A stretch of DNA of 10,782 bases from JBIOWF01 sp044868295 (GTDB lineage Bacteria; Actinomycetota; Actinomycetes; Streptosporangiales; Streptosporangiaceae), in NCBI GenBank assembly GCA_044868295.1, contig JBIOWF010000370.1, positions 1-10,782 on the forward strand, written 5' to 3'. A model generated the notes under the pieces. It was not told the origin of the DNA. It saw nothing but the letters and a program-made list of their open reading frames with translations, and did no database searches. Shown piece by piece: positions 7,132 to 10,782 of the stretch. How positions within the stretch are numbered: the stretch's first letter is position 1; each line of letters opens with the position of its first letter. Both the position numbers and the translations under genes were made by a program.

Positions 7132-8661
7132 TTACCGGTCGCCGCGGCCTTCCCCGCTCTCCCCGTCGCCATCCTCAGGTGACGGAGCGGGCGGCGGAAC
7201 GACCACCGAGCTGTCCGCCGCACCACCCCCGGCCTCCACGTCCAGTACGGCTGACGCTCTCCTCGCCGATGTACGGCGGGCGAGGAAGGCACCGAGCACG
7301 ATGATCCCGACGACGGTGAAACCACCCGCGAGCGCCCACAGATGCAGCGCGCCGACGAAGCCGTCCAGGAGGGCCTGCCTGGTCGCCTCGCCGGACCGGC
7401 CGACCTCGCGCAACCGCGTCACCTGGATGCCGGTCCCCAGCAGGAAGCCGGCGAGCACGGCAGGGAAGCACAACGAGAGTCCGAGCAGCGCCGCGCCAAG
7501 GCCCGCCAGCCGCAACGCGCTCACCAGAGCCACCGCGGCACCTGCCGCGAGCAGCACGAACGGCACCACAAGGAGCACCCCGGACGACGCCGGGACAAGG
7601 AGCCGGATCGCGCACAGCCCCGCCACCACCGCCGCCAGGCCGCCGCCGGCGAGCGTGGCGGCCCTCGTCTCGGACGCCATGCCCGCGACGTACGCCGCGG
7701 CCAGGGCCGCCACCACGGAAAGGACGAACGGCACCCACAGCCCGGAGAGGCCAGGGCCGCCCAGGCCGCCCAGCTCCACGTACGTGGTCTGCGCCGCGGT
7801 CGGCAGAACGACCAGGCCGACCGCCACATTCGTGAAGGCCAGCGCCCGCCCGCCGGCGCCTTCGAACGTGCCGACCGCGCCGAGCCCCAGCATGGCGACC
7901 ACGGCGGCCGCCGCCGCCACGATGACCAGGATCGGCGGCCAGTCGAACGTCGTGCCGACCGCCAGCACGGCTATGCCCGCCGCGGGCACCGCGGCGAGTG
8001 TGAGACGGCCCCGCTCGGCCGCCGACGGCTTGTTCGGCGTCGCGGCCTCTCCCCCGATCAGCCAGAGCACCAGGTAGAAGGCGGCCAGACCGAGCGCGAT
8101 GCCGGTGAGGAGCGGATAGGGCTGGAGTGTCACCTGCCAGGAGGTCACGTCGTCGATCGGCCAAAGCGCGAGCGCCTGGGCAGCCAGCAGGCTCGCCGAG
8201 AACACGCCGGCCCACAGCGGCAGCAGGATCCTCGGCCGCTCCGCCGCCGCCACCAGGGTGGCCGGCACCAGCAGGCCCGCTCCGACGCCGTGCAGCACGC
8301 GCAGCACGCCGACCATGGCGGCGGACCCGGCGAACCCGCCTGCGGCGTCCGCCACGGCGAGCAGCGTGAGCCCGCCGACCGCGATCGGCGCGGCCCGGAA
8401 CCGGCGGGCGGCCACCGCCCCCAACGGCACGGTCAGCAGCATCGCCGGAAGCGCCAGTCCGTGCGCGCGCATCATCTCGACCTGCGAGACACCGGGCGGG
8501 AGCAGCGCGGCCACCACGGAGATGGTGTTGGGAACGGCGAGGATCGCCAGGGGCAGCGCGACCGCGATGAGCAACCCGACAACGAGGTCGAGCAACAGGG
8601 GAAGGCGCACGGCACGAATCCCAGCGTGGGTTCGCGCCTGCGAGATCGGGGGGACGGCCAT
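7132..8661 (-). CDS. MFS-type transporter, probable 14 membrane helices
   Basis: This 509-residue protein has about 14 hydrophobic segments between residues 20 and 462. That topology fits the DHA2 (drug:proton antiporter) branch of the major facilitator superfamily. RVLHGVGAGLLVPATL (121-136) resembles the helix-4 motif B of that branch (RxxQGxGA), with His in place of Gln. The motif A loop after helix 2 (PLGAVAARRFRAAP, 79-92) is degenerate and lacks the usual Asp. An acidic, Pro/Gly-rich cytosolic tail follows (470-509). The substrate cannot be told. The ATG lies 11 bases after the DUF4233 stop, so it is probably co-transcribed, yet no purine-rich SD precedes it; a later GTG could be the true start. 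In Streptomyces and mycobacteria I recall DUF4233 followed directly by ndk, so this gene looks like a lineage-specific addition. Confidence 0.75.
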   Translation of the reverse strand: MAVPPISQARTHAGIRAVRLPLLLDLVVGLLIAVALPLAILAVPNTISVVAALLPPGVSQVEMMRAHGLALPAMLLTVPLGAVAARRFRAAPIAVGGLTLLAVADAAGGFAGSAAMVGVLRVLHGVGAGLLVPATLVAAAERPRILLPLWAGVFSASLLAAQALALWPIDDVTSWQVTLQPYPLLTGIALGLAAFYLVLWLIGGEAATPNKPSAAERGRLTLAAVPAAGIAVLAVGTTFDWPPILVIVAAAAAVVAMLGLGAVGTFEGAGGRALAFTNVAVGLVVLPTAAQTTYVELGGLGGPGLSGLWVPFVLSVVAALAAAYVAGMASETRAATLAGGGLAAVVAGLCAIRLLVPASSGVLLVVPFVLLAAGAAVALVSALRLAGLGAALLGLSLCFPAVLAGFLLGTGIQVTRLREVGRSGEATRQALLDGFVGALHLWALAGGFTVVGIIVLGAFLARRTSARRASAVLDVEAGGGAADSSVVVPPPAPSPEDGDGESGEGRGDR

Positions 8662-8672
8662 GGTGGCCGACT

Positions 8673-9050
8673 TTAGCGCTTAGTTGTCCCCTCGACACGG
8701 CGAGCGACGAATATCGCAGTTATCCACAGGGCGGCGAAGATCACCCCGAGGAAGAACATGGCCGGCACGAGAAAGCCGGTCGCGATCGCCAACACCTGGA
8801 TGACACTTCCCGCGATGTACGCGAAGGGCCGCTTCAGCATGCCCGCCACCAGCACGCACAGGACGGCGAGCCCTATGCAGGTGGTCACCGCGACGGCCGG
8901 ATCGACGCCGCTGATGGTGATCGCGACAGGGGTCACGAGGGCGACGACGATCGCCTCCATGCCCAGTACGCTCGCCCCGAGCCGCCGCATTCCGGGGGTC
9001 ACCTCGAACATCGCGTCTCTTCCACCCACTCCCGGCTGCTCCGCGGTCAT
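8673..9050 (-). CDS. DUF4233 family membrane protein
   Basis: The product is a 125-residue membrane protein of unknown function. Four helices are visible, near residues 25-46, 52-71, 77-96 and 98-117, with a polar N-terminus and a basic C-terminal end (ARRVEGTTKR). GMRRLGASVLGMEAIVV (20-36) and the KRP between helices 2 and 3 (73-75) fit the family as I remember it. Its position directly after folC and near ndk is the family's characteristic place in actinobacteria (Rv2446c in M. tuberculosis, between folC and ndkA). The ATG overlaps the folC stop (ATGA), which supports the 125-aa start and coupled translation; an in-frame ATG at codon 14 is less likely. A link to folate or nucleotide metabolism is suggested only by neighbours. 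Confidence 0.85.
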   Translation of the reverse strand: MTAEQPGVGGRDAMFEVTPGMRRLGASVLGMEAIVVALVTPVAITISGVDPAVAVTTCIGLAVLCVLVAGMLKRPFAYIAGSVIQVLAIATGFLVPAMFFLGVIFAALWITAIFVARRVEGTTKR

Positions 9051-10360
9051 CGGTCGGCCTTCAGGAGGATGCGGGCGTCTCCGACGGTGACGACCGAGCC
9101 GGTGATCAGGACGCCGGAACCGAACTCGTCGCCCTGATCCGCGAGCCCGATCGCCGCGTCGATGGCGTCGTCCAGCCGGGCGACCTGGTGGACCCGGTCG
9201 GCGCCGAAGACGCTCTCCGCCTTCCGCGCCAATTCGTCGGGCTCCATCGACCGCGGCGAGGAGTTCCTGGTCACGACGATCTCCTCGGCGATCGGCTCCA
9301 GCAACTCCAGAAGCTCGTCGATGTCCTTGTCCGCCATCGCGGCGAACACTGCGATCAGCCGGGTGAAGCCGAACGACTCCGAGATCGCGTCCACGGCGGC
9401 GTGCATGCCGCCCGGGTTGTGCGCGGCGTCCAGCACGACCGTGGGGCCACGCCTGACGACTTCAAGCCGCCCGGGGCTGGTCACCTGGGCGAAGGCCTGC
9501 CGTACGACATCCTCACCGAGAGCGTCCTCGCCGGCCGTGAGCGCCTCGACGGCGGCCAGCGCGTTGGCCGCGTTGCTCGCCTGGTGAGCGCCGTAGAGCG
9601 GCAACATGATCTCCTCGTAGACGCCCTTGAGCCCCCTCAGGTCCAGCAGTTGACCGCCCATGGCCAGCTCGCGGCGCAGGACGCCGAACTCCAGCCCCTC
9701 CCGCGCGACCGTCGCGCCGACCTCGACCGAGCGTCGCATCAGGACCTCCGCCGCCGCCAGCGGCTGCTGAGCCAGTACGGCCGTCGCGCCCGGCTTGATG
9801 ATGCCGGCCTTCTCCTTGGAGATCGTTTCAACGTCGGGGCCGAGATAGTCGACGTGGTCCAGCGAGATCGGTGTGACGACGGCGACCGCGCCGTCCGCCA
9901 CGTTGGTGGCGTCCCACGTGCCGCCCATGCCCGTCTCGATGACGGCGATGTCCACCGGAGCGTCGGCGAAGGCGGCATAGGCCATCGCGGTGAGCACCTC
10001 GAAGAAGCTCAGCCTCCCGACCTTCTCATCGATGATCTCGAGGAAGGGCGCGATGTCCTGATAGACCTCCGAGAACCGTTCCTCCGATAGCGACTCCCCG
10101 TCGACGGATATGCGTTCCCGCATGGAGGCCAGGTGGGGACTCGTGTAGCGGCCGACCCGGAGGTTGCGCTCCCGCAGAAGCGCCTCGATCATCCGCGCGG
10201 TGCTCGTCTTCCCGTTGGTCCCGGCCACGTGGATGACCGGATAGGCCTTGTGCGGGTCGCCGAGGAGCTCCGTCAACGCCACGATCCGGTCGAGCGTGGG
10301 ATCGAAATCCCACTCGACGCCTCTACGCGAAATGGCCTGCTCGACCTCACGGTATTCCAC
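9047..10360 (-). CDS. folC: FolC, dihydrofolate/folylpolyglutamate synthase
   Basis: FolC joins glutamate to dihydropteroate and/or lengthens the polyglutamate tail of folates, using ATP through an acyl phosphate, in the cytoplasm. The 437-residue protein is a Mur-ligase-fold enzyme of normal size. Seen: P-loop GTNGKTS (47-53), TSPHLASMRERI (73-84), FFEVLTAMA (119-127), ETGMGGTWDATNV (142-154), SLDHVDYLG (166-174), EKAGIIKPG (183-191), whose Lys184 matches the carbamylated lysine of the family, and LDAAHNPGG (310-318) in the C-terminal Rossmann domain. The start is GTG at 10360 with a weak AAGG eight bases upstream. Whether it is bifunctional or only one of the two synthases cannot be read safely from motifs. 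It is the first protein gene after the rRNA operon and overlaps the DUF4233 gene by four bases. Confidence 0.96.
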   Translation of the reverse strand: MEYREVEQAISRRGVEWDFDPTLDRIVALTELLGDPHKAYPVIHVAGTNGKTSTARMIEALLRERNLRVGRYTSPHLASMRERISVDGESLSEERFSEVYQDIAPFLEIIDEKVGRLSFFEVLTAMAYAAFADAPVDIAVIETGMGGTWDATNVADGAVAVVTPISLDHVDYLGPDVETISKEKAGIIKPGATAVLAQQPLAAAEVLMRRSVEVGATVAREGLEFGVLRRELAMGGQLLDLRGLKGVYEEIMLPLYGAHQASNAANALAAVEALTAGEDALGEDVVRQAFAQVTSPGRLEVVRRGPTVVLDAAHNPGGMHAAVDAISESFGFTRLIAVFAAMADKDIDELLELLEPIAEEIVVTRNSSPRSMEPDELARKAESVFGADRVHQVARLDDAIDAAIGLADQGDEFGSGVLITGSVVTVGDARILLKADR

Positions 10361-10390
10361 GGTTCAACCTTACTGACCACGGCACCCGCC

Positions 10391-10405
10391 CGGCCCCAGG
10401 GGCCG
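10391..10405. repeat. GC-rich palindrome in the folC leader
   Basis: Perfect 7-base arms (CGGCCCC and GGGGCCG) flank one central base, about 30 bases before the folC GTG. It could be an operator or an mRNA hairpin. No T-run follows, so it is not a classic terminator. Confidence 0.3.
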
Positions 10406-10606
10406 CTTGACGCGACTTCAAGACCGGACTCTCAACCACCGCCTGGAGGTGGCCACGTGACCAGTCCCGCGTTCGCAGAACGCTTGAGCCAGGGGGCGAA
10501 AATCCAGGCGGAAGTCCGTGGGAATGCCATGCCATACCCGCCGCATCCGCCTCATGGGATTCACAGACATCAAGCCCCGTCTTGCTTTCACCACCCCGGA
10601 AACACG

Positions 10607-10631
10607 AAAACCCCCGGCCAAAAACCGAGGG
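10607..10631 (-). terminator. Second rRNA operon terminator
   Basis: In the minus-strand RNA, CCCUCGG and CCGGGGG form a seven-pair stem (one G-U) around a seven-base loop and are followed directly by UUUU. It lies 36 bases past the first hairpin, a tandem arrangement suited to strong rRNA transcription. Confidence 0.75.
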
Positions 10632-10666
10632 CACCCACAACAAGCCGAAAAACACCGCCGGAAACA

Positions 10667-10700
10667 GTGGAGGCCACCCCGAAACCGGGATGGCCTCCAC
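10667..10700 (-). terminator. First rRNA operon terminator
   Basis: A 15-base-pair stem (one G-U in the RNA) with a four-base loop begins about a dozen bases after the 5S 3' end. A run of six T precedes the stem and UGUUU follows it. Position and strength make it the main terminator of the rRNA operon. Confidence 0.85.
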
Positions 10701-10712
10701 CTCAAAAAATTG

Positions 10713-10782
10713 TCCGGCGGCGTCCTACTCTCCCACACCGTCCCCGGTGCAGTACCATCGGCGCTGAAGGGCTTAACTTCCG
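10713..10782 (-). rRNA. rrf: 5S ribosomal RNA, 3' part, cut by the window edge
   Basis: The minus strand reads through AAGUUAAGCCCUUCAGCGCC, then GAUGGUACUGC, and ends GGUGUGGGAGAGUAGGACGC plus CGCCGG. These are the conserved second half of bacterial 5S rRNA (loops D and E and the 3' strand of helix I). About 70 of roughly 117 bases are present; the 5' half, and presumably 23S and 16S, lie beyond the right edge. The exact 3' end may be off by a few bases. Confidence 0.95.

Larger units (their letters stand above)
10361..10712. other. Gap between folC and 5S rRNA
   Basis: The right third of this 352-base stretch holds the rRNA terminators. The rest (about 10361-10600) must carry the folC promoter, but I find no confident -35/-10 pair. 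Short inverted repeats occur at 10391-10405 and 10469-10483 (GCGTTC, three bases, GAACGC). Open frames on both strands lack the G/C third-position bias of the real genes here and have no clear SD, so I call no gene. I find no tRNA. Confidence 0.6.

Noticed and set aside
7175..8698. A 507-codon minus-strand frame overlapping the MFS gene
   Set aside because: It is Arg/Gly-rich and hydrophilic, a typical frame-shifted shadow; the chosen frame gives regular membrane helices.
10418..10700. Minus-strand open frames between 5S rRNA and folC, one with an ATG near 10570 and a GIPTDFRLDFRPLAQAF segment
   Set aside because: The frames overlap rRNA terminators or lack a clear SD and the strong G/C third-position bias, and the protein is unfamiliar. 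It could be a decayed gene, but I cannot support it.

Overview
The window looks like a chromosomal housekeeping segment of a high-GC actinobacterium. The codon use is strongly G/C-ending, GTG starts are frequent, and the gene order folC, DUF4233, ndk, mreB, mreC, mreD, PBP2, rodA is the one I know from Streptomyces; mycobacteria keep the folC, DUF4233-type gene, ndk part. A sporulating filamentous actinomycete, possibly of the Streptosporangiales, fits best. That placement is inference; no diagnostic marker gene is complete here.

All confident genes lie on the minus strand, so transcription runs from the right end to the left. At the right edge is the 3' part of a 5S rRNA, the tail of an rRNA operon, followed by two hairpin terminators and about 250 bases with no convincing gene. 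Next come folC and a DUF4233 membrane protein (ATGA overlap), then a 14-helix MFS-type transporter starting 11 bases after the DUF4233 stop, and then ndk. A strong terminator hairpin separates ndk from the rod-shape cluster.

The second block is mreB-mreC-mreD-mrdA(PBP2)-rodA. Gaps are 13 bases or less, with one ATGA overlap, and SD sequences are embedded in the upstream gene ends, so it reads as a single translationally coupled operon. MreB is the actin-like scaffold, MreC and MreD link it to the periplasmic enzymes, and PBP2 (transpeptidase) with RodA (SEDS glycosyltransferase) builds peptidoglycan. In Streptomyces this set serves mainly spore-wall synthesis. The mreB leader (about 200 bases) contains an inverted repeat covering the SD and two pairs of short direct repeats.

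The left 560 bases are the least ordinary part: a small uncharacterised gene (82 aa), a few short repeats, and an unresolved sequence running off the edge. I found no CRISPR array, transposase, integrase, toxin-antitoxin pair or defence gene. I do not see a new multi-gene system. The points most worth a second look are the transporter placed inside a conserved synteny block, the rRNA operon next to folC, and the mreB leader.
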